Positions 13,230-21,010 of a stretch of DNA of 21,442 nt are shown here, one piece after another (positions within the stretch are counted from its first letter, which is position 1; each line of letters opens with the position of its first letter). Origin of the DNA: an uncultured Oscillospiraceae bacterium (lineage in GTDB: Bacteria > Bacillota > Clostridia > Oscillospirales > Oscillospiraceae); assembly GCA_910587785.1 (NCBI GenBank), contig CAJUOA010000055.1, forward strand, positions 1 through 21,442. The letters run 5' to 3'. Made by a program: the position numbers and the translations under genes. Under the pieces are notes generated by a model. The model ran no database searches. It was not told where the DNA came from and saw nothing but the letters and a program-made list of their open reading frames with translations.

Positions 13230-14288
13230 TCATGCTAAAAGCAGTAATTCCTCCGGCTTTACGGAGATTTGAAGAACTTTTGCCCCTTCCAGCACTGCCC
13301 GCTCACTCCGGTCCAGCTCCATCCAGAGCACAGCGTCCTCCGCCGTATCCTCCCCGGGGCCCAGAGCCGCCAGCAGGCAGGAGACATCCTCCACCACCCG
13401 CAGGACCTGACTGGAGAAGGTGTTCACATCCCCCTCTCCGGCAAGCCGAAGGGTGCTCTGCCGGATACCCAAAGTAGTGACACCCTCCCGCCAGGGCGCG
13501 GCACAGTGCAGTGTGAGCCCCCAGCCGGGCAGGCGGACGGTCCCCGCCTCCGTTCCCCGCCGGACCGGAAGCAGATTCCTGCAGCCGGAGAGCCGTGCGG
13601 CGCTGACAGTCCCTGGATTTTCCATAAGCTCCCTGACTGTGGAAACCGGGGAGGATTTCCCGCACTCCAGCAGGCAGATCCGCTCACAGCTGCGATGGAC
13701 CTCCCCCAAGTCGTGGCTGACCCAAAGCGCCGGACCGGGAAAACGGTCAAGAAAGTCCCTCAGCTCCTGTTCCAGCTTCCATTTCAAGGCGCTGTCCAGG
13801 GCGGAGAGAGGCTCATCCAGTAAAATCGCTCGGGGCTCCGAGGCCAGGATACGGGCCAGAGCCGTCCTCTGCTGCTGTCCGCCGGACATCTGCCGGGGGA
13901 GAAGGTCCTCCGTCCCCTCCAGCCGCAGCAGGGCGGTGAGCTCCCGCACCCGTTCCGCCCGCTGCCTCCGCTCCAAATGGAGGCACCCGGCGGCAATGTT
14001 CCCTGCGCCCGTCATGTGGGGGAAGAGGGCGTAGTGCTGGAAGAGGTATCCCACCCGCCGTCTCTGGGGCGGCAGATCCACCCGGCGGGCGCTGTCGAAG
14101 AGCACCTGGCCGTCCAGCTCGATCCGTCCCCGGTCGGGCCGCTGGATGCCGGCAATACATTGCAGGGTCATGCTCTTCCCGCACCCGGAGGCGCCCAGAA
14201 GCGCCAGTGAGGCCCCGGAAGGGGCCTCGAACTCTGTGTCCAGGAAAAAGCCTCCGGCCCGCTTTTGAATCCGCACCTTCAGCGCCAC
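13230..14288 (-). CDS. modC: molybdate ABC transporter ATP-binding protein
   Basis: A 352-residue ATPase that powers molybdate import with ModA and ModB. Walker A is GASGCGKS (32-39), the Q-loop is Gln84 (LFQHYALFPH), the signature is MSGGQQQ (134-140), Walker B is RAILLDEP (153-160), and the switch histidine is His192 (SHDLGE). Residues about 235-350 form a C-terminal TOBE/Mop-like domain that in ModC binds oxyanion and can inhibit transport. The start is a GTG at 14288 with AAAGGAGG 7 bases upstream, and it overlaps the end of modB by 10 bases. The frame is open further upstream but only as a shadow of modB. It is the last gene of the minus-strand operon. Confidence 0.93.
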   Translation of the reverse strand: MALKVRIQKRAGGFFLDTEFEAPSGASLALLGASGCGKSMTLQCIAGIQRPDRGRIELDGQVLFDSARRVDLPPQRRRVGYLFQHYALFPHMTGAGNIAAGCLHLERRQRAERVRELTALLRLEGTEDLLPRQMSGGQQQRTALARILASEPRAILLDEPLSALDSALKWKLEQELRDFLDRFPGPALWVSHDLGEVHRSCERICLLECGKSSPVSTVRELMENPGTVSAARLSGCRNLLPVRRGTEAGTVRLPGWGLTLHCAAPWREGVTTLGIRQSTLRLAGEGDVNTFSSQVLRVVEDVSCLLAALGPGEDTAEDAVLWMELDRSERAVLEGAKVLQISVKPEELLLLA

Positions 14289-14947
14289 CGCCCCGCCTCC
14301 TTTCGCTCCAGCAGGTTCACCGCCGCCAGCACCGCCGCAGAGAGCGCCAGGTTCACCAGCACCCAGCGGAGGGCCAGTGCGTCCTGCCCGGTGCGCCAGA
14401 GCTGGTAGACGGTGGTGGAGATGGTAGCCGTCCGCCCCGGCGTGTACCCGGCGATCATGGACGTGGCTCCGTACTCCCCCAGGGCCCGGGCAAAGGAGAG
14501 CACCGTCCCCGCCAGAATACCCTGACGGCAAACCGGCATCCGAATATGCCAGAAGACATACCGGTCACTGAGCCCCAGGGTCCGGCCGGCGTAGGCCAAG
14601 GTCTCGTCGAAAGCCTCGAAGGCCCCGCGGGCCGTGCGGTACATCAGGGGGAAGATTACCACCGTCGTACCAAAGATGGCGGACCACCAGGTCATGGTCA
14701 GCCGCACCTGGAAGTGCTCCAAGACCCAAGCACCGATGACCCGCCGGGGCCCCAGCACCAGCAGTAACAGGTACCCCACCACTGTGGGCGGCAGGACCAG
14801 AGGCAGAGTCAGCACCGCGTCCAGCAGGCCCTTCGCCAGCCGCGGGGCCCGGGCGGCGTAATACGCCGCCCAGATGCCCAAAAAGAAGGTCGCTCCCGTG
14901 GCGATGGCGGCGATGCGCAGGGAGTTTAAAAGAGGAAACCAATCCAT
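14279..14947 (-). CDS. modB: molybdate ABC transporter permease
   Basis: A 222-residue inner membrane permease, normal length for ModB, with about five hydrophobic helices (e.g. 10-30, 42-65, 88-104, 147-166, 195-213). Family marks are LTLPLVLPPTVVGYLLL, the cytoplasmic EAA loop at 117-138 (AGRTLGLSDRYVFWHIRMP) that contacts ModC, and SFARALGEYGATSMIAG. The ATG at 14947 is one base beyond the modA stop, with no clear Shine-Dalgarno, so translation is probably coupled to modA. The open frame extends upstream only as a shadow of modA. Confidence 0.95.
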   Translation of the reverse strand: MDWFPLLNSLRIAAIATGATFFLGIWAAYYAARAPRLAKGLLDAVLTLPLVLPPTVVGYLLLLVLGPRRVIGAWVLEHFQVRLTMTWWSAIFGTTVVIFPLMYRTARGAFEAFDETLAYAGRTLGLSDRYVFWHIRMPVCRQGILAGTVLSFARALGEYGATSMIAGYTPGRTATISTTVYQLWRTGQDALALRWVLVNLALSAAVLAAVNLLERKEAGRWR

Positions 14948-14948
14948 A

Positions 14949-15767
14949 TCAGCCCAGGTGGATAAAGCCCATGCTCCGGAACACATCCGCCGCCCTGTCT
15001 GTGCGGAGGAAGGCAAGGAAATCCCGGGCGCCGCCCTGGTTCTTCCCGGCGGTGAGGACGGCGGCGGGGTAAACCACCTGCCCGCACATCTCCTCCGCAG
15101 CGGAATCCACAGCGGTGAGCCCGGCGGAGAGGGCGTCTGTGGCATAGATGATGCCGCAGTCCACCGCCCCCTCGGAGACTTGGGTGGTGACCTCCTTGAC
15201 GTTGGAGCCGTAGGTGATGAGCCCGGAGGCGGCCAGTGCCGCCTCGTCCAGGCCGTAGAAAGCCAGGAGCTTCTGGGCGTACTGCCCCACAGGCACATCG
15301 CTGTTGCCCATGCAGAGCAGGACGCCGCTCCCCTCCTCCAGACGCTCCGCCAAGCCGTCATAGCCAGTGATCCCGGCGGGATTCCCCTCCGGCACCGCAA
15401 GGACTACCTTGTTTTCCAGCAGGTCCACCCGGGTGTCCGGCAGGACGAAGTCCAGCCCCTCGGTATTCACATCCGGACCGGCAGAGGCGTCCAGCTGGTC
15501 CATCTGCCTCTGCCCGGCGGAGAGAAAGAGGTCGCACTCCGCCCCCTCCCGGATCTGCGTTTTGAGCGTCCCGGAGGAATCGAAGTTGAAGATCAGCTCC
15601 ACATTTCCGCGCTTTTCCATGTACTGCTCCCCGATCTCCGTCAGCGTCTCCTGGAGGGAGGCGGCGGCAAAGACGGCGATCTCGGAAGTCTCCCTCCCGC
15701 CGCCGCAGGCGGTGAGAAGGAGGACCAGCGCCGCCAAAAGGACCACTCCCAATTGCTTCTTTTTCAT
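14949..15767 (-). CDS. modA: molybdate-binding lipoprotein
   Basis: A 272-residue substrate-binding protein. Its signal peptide ends in the lipobox LLTAC (Cys21), so it is anchored outside the membrane as in other Gram-positives. Typical ModA marks are VFAAASLQETLTEIG (oxyanion-binding serine in AAASL), NFDSSGTLKTQIREGAECDLFLSA and IIYATDA. It captures molybdate, possibly tungstate, for ModBC. The start at 15767 was chosen because the basic signal start MKKK follows AGAGGA by 7 bases. It is 25 bases after the moeA-like gene and just before modB, so it belongs to the same operon. Confidence 0.95.
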   Translation of the reverse strand: MKKKQLGVVLLAALVLLLTACGGGRETSEIAVFAAASLQETLTEIGEQYMEKRGNVELIFNFDSSGTLKTQIREGAECDLFLSAGQRQMDQLDASAGPDVNTEGLDFVLPDTRVDLLENKVVLAVPEGNPAGITGYDGLAERLEEGSGVLLCMGNSDVPVGQYAQKLLAFYGLDEAALAASGLITYGSNVKEVTTQVSEGAVDCGIIYATDALSAGLTAVDSAAEEMCGQVVYPAAVLTAGKNQGGARDFLAFLRTDRAADVFRSMGFIHLG

Positions 15768-15792
15768 CGCGGTTCCTCTACTAACTGGATAC

Positions 15793-16812
15793 TTATTTCC
15801 CAAATCCACAGTTGGGATATGTACAGTCCCCGCACCCCAGGCAGAGCCCGCCCTCGCCCATGGAGGCGATGTCCTCCCGGCTGACCGGCACTCCGGCGGC
15901 CACGCGGGGGAGGATCAGGTCGAAAATCGTGGCCTTGGCGTACATGACGCACCCGGGAAGGCCCATCACAGGGGTGCCGTCCTCGTAGTACCCCAGCAGG
16001 AACATGGCTCCCGGCAGGACGGGTGCGCCGTAGGTGACGATCCGCGCCCCGGAGCGCCGGATGGCCCCGGGGGTCCTGTCGTCGGGGTCCACGCTCATGC
16101 CCCCGGTGCAGAGGACCAAGTCCACGCCGCTCTTCCGCACACCGGCGATGGCGGCGGCGATGGCCTCCAGCTCATCGCCCGCAAGGCGGTGCTCGGTGAC
16201 GGCGATGCCGAATTCCTCCAGCTTCCGCCGCACCACGGGGGTGAAGGCGTCCTGGACCAGCCCCTTGGCCACCTCACTGCCGGTTGTGATGACCCCGGCG
16301 GTCTTCAGCTTCCAGGGCAGGAGCTCCAGCAGGGGAGCGTCCCCGGCGGCGTCCTCGGCCCGGGAGAGCTTCTCCTCCTCGATCACCAGGGGGATCACCC
16401 GGGTGCCGCAGAGCTTGTCCCCGGCCCGGACCGGTGTATTGCCGCGGCGGGTGGCGATCATGATGTCCTCCAGCAGGTTCACCGCGTTCAGCCGCCGGGT
16501 ATCCACCCGGAAGAGGCCGTCTATGGCGGCGGTGAGCTCGATCTTGCCCTCCTTGACGGCGCTTCGGACCATGTGCTCGTTCTCGCAGAGCCGGACCAGC
16601 CGTCCGGCGGCGTCGTTCTCGTGGACCATGCCCGGGACCATCTCCCAGACATAGAGGTTCTCCTTGCCCATGGCGAGGAGAACGGGGATGTCCTCCTCCC
16701 GGACCACATGGCCCTTGCGGAAGCGGGCGTCCTTGTATTGGCCGGGGATGATCTGGGTCATGTCGTGGCAGAGCACATGGCCCACGGCCTCCTGGACGGG
16801 GATGAGCTTCAT
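15793..16812 (-). CDS. molybdopterin-binding protein (MoeA-like, with C-terminal Cys cluster)
   Basis: A 339-residue protein. The first ~165 residues are not the classical MoeA N-terminal domains in full. Residues about 170-305 are a MoCF molybdopterin-binding domain (AGVITTGSEVAKG, DLVLCTGGMSVDPDDRTPG, VMGLPGCVMYAKATIFD). It probably acts in molybdenum insertion or handling of the pterin cofactor. The C-terminus has four cysteines at 324, 327, 330 and 335 (CLGCGDCTYPNC), which could bind a metal or Fe-S cluster. The ATG overlaps the stop of the MOSC gene (ATGA), with AGGAGG 7 bases upstream. A true MoeA is longer (about 400 residues), so the exact role remains uncertain. Confidence 0.88.
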   Translation of the reverse strand: MKLIPVQEAVGHVLCHDMTQIIPGQYKDARFRKGHVVREEDIPVLLAMGKENLYVWEMVPGMVHENDAAGRLVRLCENEHMVRSAVKEGKIELTAAIDGLFRVDTRRLNAVNLLEDIMIATRRGNTPVRAGDKLCGTRVIPLVIEEEKLSRAEDAAGDAPLLELLPWKLKTAGVITTGSEVAKGLVQDAFTPVVRRKLEEFGIAVTEHRLAGDELEAIAAAIAGVRKSGVDLVLCTGGMSVDPDDRTPGAIRRSGARIVTYGAPVLPGAMFLLGYYEDGTPVMGLPGCVMYAKATIFDLILPRVAAGVPVSREDIASMGEGGLCLGCGDCTYPNCGFGK

Positions 16813-17252
16813 GGCGTGACCTCCTTGATGATCTCAACAGTGTCGCCGGGGTGGACAACGCCCTCTCTCCGGACGACGGCGAAAATGCCCTCCGTGGGCA
16901 TGACGCAGGTCCCGGCGGCTTTGCGGATGGCGCATTCCCCGTGGCACTCCTTGCCGATCTGGGTGACCTCCACCTCCGTCTCCCCCAGGCGCAGGCGGGT
17001 GCCGGGGGAAAGGTCTTTCAGGACGATGCCCTCCGTGGTGATGTTCTCCGCGAAGGCTCCCGGGGACAGGTCCGGCAGGGCGGCGCGGAGGGTGTCGATG
17101 CTCTCCTCCGCCAGCAGGCTGACCTGCCGGTGCCAGTCCCCGGCGTGGGCGTCGCCCACGATGCCGTGGCGGAGCTTCAGCGTGACGGACTCCACCGGAT
17201 GCTTGGGGGTGCCTTTTTCCTCGCTGATGTTGACAGAAACGACTCGGGCCAT
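16809..17252 (-). CDS. MOSC domain-containing protein
   Basis: A 147-residue stand-alone MOSC (molybdenum cofactor sulfurase C-terminal) domain. Visible marks are GIVGDAHAGDWHRQVSLLAEE (residues 31-51), GAFAENITTEG (65-75) and the cysteine region QIGKECHGECAI (98-109), whose Cys is expected to handle sulfur or bind the cofactor. Small MOSC proteins occur in molybdenum cofactor operons and are thought to act in sulfur transfer or cofactor delivery; the target enzyme is not visible. AAGGAG lies 8 bases before the ATG. It starts 2 bases after the moaC stop, so it is coupled. Confidence 0.92.
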   Translation of the reverse strand: MARVVSVNISEEKGTPKHPVESVTLKLRHGIVGDAHAGDWHRQVSLLAEESIDTLRAALPDLSPGAFAENITTEGIVLKDLSPGTRLRLGETEVEVTQIGKECHGECAIRKAAGTCVMPTEGIFAVVRREGVVHPGDTVEIIKEVTP

Positions 17253-17254
17253 TC

Positions 17255-17725
17255 TCACCACTCCTTTTCGTAAGTCCCGCTCCTGCCGCCGGTCTTGCGG
17301 CAGAGGCGGATGGGGCCGATCTCCATGTCCCGCTGGACGGCCTTGCACATGTCGTAGATGGTCAGCGCCGCGGCGGACACCGCCGTGAGGGCCTCCATCT
17401 CCACGCCGGTCTCCCCCCGGCACCGGACCTCCGCCTGGATGAGGACCGCGTCCTCTTCCACCGCAAACCGGAGGTCCACCCCCGTCAGCGCCACGCTGTG
17501 GCACATGGGGATGAGCTCGTCCGTCCGCTTGGCGGCCATGATCCCCGCCACCTGGGCCACCGCCAGCACGTCCCCCTTGGCGATGCCGCCGGAACGGATG
17601 CGCCCGGCGGTCTCCGCCGACATGCGGACCCGCCCCTCCGCCTGGGCGGTGCGGACCGTGGGCGGTTTCTCCGTCACGTCCACCATGCGGGCGCGGCCCT
17701 GGTCGTTGAAATGTGTCAGTTCCAT
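17255..17725 (-). CDS. moaC: cyclic pyranopterin monophosphate synthase
   Basis: A 156-residue enzyme that converts the MoaA product 3',8-cyclo-7,8-dihydro-GTP into cyclic pyranopterin monophosphate. Conserved parts: MVDVTEK, Lys50 in GGIAKGDVL, IPMCHSVALTGV (His76), GVEMEALTAVS, and YDMCKAV with Asp125 and Lys128, ending KTGGRSG. These correspond to the known active-site residues of E. coli MoaC. GGAGG precedes the ATG by about 7 bases, inside the 3' end of moaA. It lies between moaA and MOSC with gaps of 3 and 2 bases. Confidence 0.97.
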   Translation of the reverse strand: MELTHFNDQGRARMVDVTEKPPTVRTAQAEGRVRMSAETAGRIRSGGIAKGDVLAVAQVAGIMAAKRTDELIPMCHSVALTGVDLRFAVEEDAVLIQAEVRCRGETGVEMEALTAVSAAALTIYDMCKAVQRDMEIGPIRLCRKTGGRSGTYEKEW

Positions 17726-17728
17726 GGT

Positions 17729-18661
17729 TCAGCCTCCGATCCGGTTCATGGTGCGTCCGGCCCCGCTGTGCCCGGTCTCCGCCAGGTAGTGGCGCTCCGG
17801 CTTGGCGGCGGCACCGGACGCGATGGCTTGTCTCAGAGCCTCTCCGGTGAGGCCCCGCAGGTCGATCTCCCGCTCCGAGTGGAGGCAGGGTTTCAGCATC
17901 CCGTCCGCCGTGACGCGGATGCGGTCGCAGTCCGCGCAGAAGCGGCAGCTCATGGGGGTGATGAGGCCCGTAAGCCCCGGCGCTCCCGGCAGGCGGTACC
18001 GGCGGGCCACACCGCCGCTCCCCGCCGGTACCAGGTCCGGGCACTGCTGGAGCACCTCCCCGGCGGGGAGGAAGTCCCCACGGGCCCCCTCGCCGATAGG
18101 CATCAGCTCGATAAAACGGACCTCCAGGGGAAAGCGGCGGGTGAGGTCCACGAAGTCCGGTATCTCGTCCTGGTTGACGCCCCGCAGGAGGACCACATTC
18201 AGCTTGGTGCCGGTGAACCCGGCCCGCTCTGCGGCCCGCAGGCCCTCCAGCACGTCCTCCAGCCGTCCGCCCCGGGTCAGAGCGGCGTAGCGCTGGGGCC
18301 GCAGGCTGTCCAGGCTCACGTTCAGCCGGTCCACGCCCGCCTCCCGCAGAGGTCCGGCTAAGGTCTCCAGAGCCGTGCCGTTAGTGGTTATGCACAGCTC
18401 CTCCAGGCCCTCCAGGTCCGCGATGGACCGGCAGAGCGCCGCGATATCCCGCCGGACCAGGGGCTCGCCGCCGGTCAGGCGGATCTTTTTCACTCCGCAG
18501 AGCACCGCCTGCCGGGCGATCTCCACCAGCGCCTCCCCGGAGAGGACCGCGCCTCCCGCCGGACCGCACTCCTCCGGCACACAGTAGCGGCACCGGAGAT
18601 TACACCGGTCGGTGACGGCAAGGCGCAGATAGGTGATGGGCCTCCCGAAGGGGTCCCGCAT
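17729..18661 (-). CDS. moaA: GTP 3',8-cyclase
   Basis: A 310-residue radical SAM enzyme for the first step of molybdenum cofactor synthesis (GTP to cyclo-dihydro-GTP). The SAM cluster motif is CNLRCRYC (Cys20, 24, 27), and the second 4Fe-4S site is CADC...C (Cys242, 245, 259; CX2CX13C). Other marks are KIRLTGGEPLVRRD and NVSLDSL. The C-terminal GG tail, needed for activity in studied homologues, is present (NRIGG). The start MRDPFGR fits the family N-terminus; an in-frame ATG at 18676 adds five residues and would overlap the citC stop. Neither has a strong Shine-Dalgarno, so coupling to citC is likely. Confidence 0.96.
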   Translation of the reverse strand: MRDPFGRPITYLRLAVTDRCNLRCRYCVPEECGPAGGAVLSGEALVEIARQAVLCGVKKIRLTGGEPLVRRDIAALCRSIADLEGLEELCITTNGTALETLAGPLREAGVDRLNVSLDSLRPQRYAALTRGGRLEDVLEGLRAAERAGFTGTKLNVVLLRGVNQDEIPDFVDLTRRFPLEVRFIELMPIGEGARGDFLPAGEVLQQCPDLVPAGSGGVARRYRLPGAPGLTGLITPMSCRFCADCDRIRVTADGMLKPCLHSEREIDLRGLTGEALRQAIASGAAAKPERHYLAETGHSGAGRTMNRIGG

Positions 18662-18668
18662 GACGGGC

Positions 18669-19691
18669 CTACACATCCCGCTTCAGGAACCGCTGCCGGT
18701 TCTCCGGGGCGGAGAAATAGGCGAATGTGGCCTCCGGGACCAGGGGCCTGATGTCCACCCAGCGGCCCTCCCGGATGAGCTTTCGCACGGCGGTGGCGCT
18801 GATGGCGGTACCGCCCTGCTCCAGCCGGGGGAGCTCCACCAGCTCGATCCCCTTTTCCGGGAGCTTCCGGGCCATGGCCCGGTTGTAGGCGCTGGTCACG
18901 GGGCAGAAGGGCTCGCTGCCCACGAAGCGGCGGGTGATGCCCAGCTTCTCCGCCAAACGGCAGAAGACCGCGATGTCCAGGTCTGTCCACACGTCCCCGG
19001 CCCGGGACTTGTCCTTGAGGAAGTAGTCCGGGAAGGTGGCGGAGGAGATGAGATATTGTCCCGTGCCCGACACGGAGACGTTGGGGAGGTGGGCCGCGGT
19101 GGCCTCCACGATCCTCCGGCGGTCCCCGGCGGGCACCGCGCTCCTGTCCTCGGAGACGATGAGGAGATACAGGTGGCCGCACCGCTTCGCGGCCTCCTCG
19201 ATGAGGTACAGGTGCCCCAGGGTCATGGGGTTGCAGTTCATCACCGCCGCGCCGATGGTCCCGGAGGCGTCCGGGGCGCGGAGCTCCTCCGCCCAGACGT
19301 CGAAGCCGCCCCGGCGGTCCTCCATCAGCAGGGCCTTTTCCGCCCGGGCCACCTCGTAGAAGCCCAGGCCGCGGAATTTCTCCAGGTTTTCCGGCTTGGT
19401 GTAGAGGAACAGGCGGCGCAGGCCCTGCTCCAGGGCCTTCTGCCGCAGGGCGGTGACCACCGTGGCCGTGAGCCCCGCCCCCTGGGCGTCCGGGTCCACT
19501 GCCACGCACTTGATGACGTGCCCCTCCAGGGAGGCGGTGGCCGCCACGGCCCCGGTCCCGTCCCGGACCACCGCCGTGTGCTCGATTCCCCGGGCGTAGC
19601 TGAGCCCCATGCGCTGGAGAAAGGCGCGGACCTCCTCCAGGGTCCGCCCCCGGGGGGGGCTCCAGAGCTGCTGCGTGTATCCGTATTCCAT
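18669..19691 (-). CDS. citC: [citrate (pro-3S)-lyase] ligase-like protein
   Basis: A 340-residue protein with an N-terminal GNAT acetyltransferase-like domain (about 1-140; VAVDPDAQGAGLTATVV, the acetyl-CoA loop) and a C-terminal nucleotidyltransferase domain (about 145-335). The ATP site is MNCNPMTLGHLYLIE (151-165) and ISATAVRKLI (298-307). CitC uses ATP and acetate to acetylate the thiol of the citrate lyase acyl carrier protein. AAGGAGG lies 7 bases before the ATG. It is the first gene of the molybdenum operon, and no citD, citE or citF is in the window. The role may be the classical one with distant lyase genes, or something else; the family call is strong. Confidence 0.9.
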   Translation of the reverse strand: MEYGYTQQLWSPPRGRTLEEVRAFLQRMGLSYARGIEHTAVVRDGTGAVAATASLEGHVIKCVAVDPDAQGAGLTATVVTALRQKALEQGLRRLFLYTKPENLEKFRGLGFYEVARAEKALLMEDRRGGFDVWAEELRAPDASGTIGAAVMNCNPMTLGHLYLIEEAAKRCGHLYLLIVSEDRSAVPAGDRRRIVEATAAHLPNVSVSGTGQYLISSATFPDYFLKDKSRAGDVWTDLDIAVFCRLAEKLGITRRFVGSEPFCPVTSAYNRAMARKLPEKGIELVELPRLEQGGTAISATAVRKLIREGRWVDIRPLVPEATFAYFSAPENRQRFLKRDV

Positions 19692-19725
19692 AGGCGTTCC
19701 TCCTTGCCGGGTTCTGTTCATCCCC

Positions 19726-19754
19726 ATTTTACCACACTGGCGGGCCGATCGCAA
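19726..19754 (-). promoter_or_regulatory. sigma-A promoter of the citC-moa-mod operon
   Basis: Minus strand: TTGCGA (19749-19754), 17 bases and TAAAAT (19726-19731), giving a leader of about 28 bases before citC. The leader is too short for a molybdenum cofactor riboswitch. No other promoter is evident down to modC, so this one probably drives all eight genes. Confidence 0.7.
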
Positions 19755-19837
19755 GAGGCGGGAGACGGCAGAACGGCACGCTCTGCGAAGCCCGGAGAAA
19801 TTTTCATGAGACGGGCGTGAAAGATCCTTCTGATCCA

Positions 19838-19866
19838 TTTACAAAACCGGGGCGCGGTGGTATCAT
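19838..19866 (+). promoter_or_regulatory. sigma-A promoter of the 19912-20964 gene
   Basis: TTTACA (19838-19843), a 17-base spacer and TATCAT (19861-19866), 46 bases upstream of the start codon. It is divergent from the citC promoter with about 85 bases between the -35 boxes. Confidence 0.65.
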
Positions 19867-19911
19867 GGGGGGAACAATCTTCCTCCATCACTTGAGAAGG
19901 GGTGAGACGAT

Positions 19912-20964
19912 ATGAAGTGGCTCAAACAGCTCAAGCTGGTCAGTCTGCGCGCCCGCGCCCCCTGGATCGGAGTCTGTCTGGCCCTGGCCATTGGGATCTT
20001 CTGGGGCGGCGGATGCGGGAGCCTGGTCCTCTGCCTGACGCCAAAGACCCTCTCCGAGCTCACGGAGGAGAGCCTGGAGGGGGCCTATGTGGCCGACAGC
20101 ATCCCCTATCTCCACGTCCTCTACGCCCGGGAGGAGGCCTTCCGGCGCGATGAGCCCGCCGGGGAGGTCCTGGGCCTTTACTATGCCATCGACTTCGGCG
20201 AGGGCCGCTATATGGGCCTCTGCGTCCGCGGAGGCGACATGAGCCGGGCAGAGCGGGTGATGTCCGCCTGTCAGGTCTACCGCTACGGCGAACTGCCCCG
20301 GGAGAAGATCCCCGTCCTCCCCGTCAGCGGCACCGTCAAGGCCATGGAGGGCGGGGAGCTGGACTGTTTCATGACCCTGGCCGGGGAGAATGAGGCCCTT
20401 GCCGCCGCCATGCTCCCCTATTACATCGACGCCGGACGGATCGGCCCCCGGACCGTGACGGCCCAGGCCCTTCTGGCCCTGACCGCGCTGGCGTTTCTGC
20501 TGCTGGCGCTCTTCCCGGCAGTCCGGGCCCTCTCCGGCGCGTACCAGCGGCAGGTAGTGGCCGTCCTCTCCCAGTCCTGGAGCCGGTCCATCGCCGCCGA
20601 GCGGGCGGGGCAGTTCTACGACCGCACCCAGCCCGTCTGCGGCGTGCGCATGGGGCCGGAGCACGTCTTTTTCCAGCAGGGGCCTAAGAGCGTCCTCCTG
20701 CGCCCCTGGGACGTGGTCTGGGCTTATCAGGACGACCTTCCCCGCTTCCACCGTCAGGTCCACGCGGTCCTCCTCCGCACGGCGGACGGGGGGCAGTACG
20801 CCCTCCCTATGGACGGTGAGCGGGCCGGTCAGCTCCTGGAGGCCATGTCCCAGGCGCTTCCAGGCGCCGCCATTGGCTATACCGAGGAGACCGAGCGCCT
20901 CTATCGGGAGGACCGCAGCGCCCTCTCCGCCCGCTGGGAGGAGATTCGGGCCGCGAAGGCGTGA
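19912..20964 (+). CDS. hypothetical membrane protein with two transmembrane helices
   Basis: A 350-residue protein, family not recognised. Helix 1 is at about residues 18-42 (WIGVCLALAIGIFWGG, then SLVLCL) and helix 2 at about 183-205 (LLALTALAFLLLALFPAV). The ~140 residues between them are probably outside, with paired hydrophobic strands (GLYYAIDFGEGRYMGLCVRGG). The C-terminal ~145 residues are probably inside and look like a PH-like beta domain ending in a helix (VRMGPEHVFFQQGPKSVLLRPWDVVWAY, then VLLRTADGGQYALPM); that fold is a guess. GAAGGGGTGA precedes the ATG by 6 bases. It is a single gene with its own promoter and a probable terminator, divergent from the molybdenum operon. Confidence 0.85.
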   Translation: MKWLKQLKLVSLRARAPWIGVCLALAIGIFWGGGCGSLVLCLTPKTLSELTEESLEGAYVADSIPYLHVLYAREEAFRRDEPAGEVLGLYYAIDFGEGRYMGLCVRGGDMSRAERVMSACQVYRYGELPREKIPVLPVSGTVKAMEGGELDCFMTLAGENEALAAAMLPYYIDAGRIGPRTVTAQALLALTALAFLLLALFPAVRALSGAYQRQVVAVLSQSWSRSIAAERAGQFYDRTQPVCGVRMGPEHVFFQQGPKSVLLRPWDVVWAYQDDLPRFHRQVHAVLLRTADGGQYALPMDGERAGQLLEAMSQALPGAAIGYTEETERLYREDRSALSARWEEIRAAKA

Positions 20965-20966
20965 AG

Positions 20967-21010
20967 CGGTCAGGCACAGCGCCGCGCCGGGGCCTCACCG
21001 TTATTGATTT
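20967..21010 (+). terminator. candidate terminator after the membrane protein gene
   Basis: CGGT-C-AGGC (20967-20975) pairs with GCCT-C-ACCG (20992-21000), a 9-base stem with one C-C mismatch, followed by TTATTGATTT. The T tract is broken, so it is weaker than the others in the window. The sequence turns AT-rich right after it. Confidence 0.4.

Noticed and set aside
15367..17388. 673-codon plus-strand open frame across modA, moeA-like, MOSC and moaC
   Set aside because: It runs antisense through four recognised genes; the frame is open only because of high GC and biased codons.
19692..19725. Molybdenum cofactor riboswitch upstream of the operon
   Set aside because: The leader between the promoter and citC is only about 28 bases, and there is no room for the structure; none is seen upstream of modA (25-base gap) either.
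18633..19820. 395-codon plus-strand open frame antisense to citC
   Set aside because: citC shows both ATP-site motifs and a strong ribosome binding site on the minus strand; the plus-strand product has no features.
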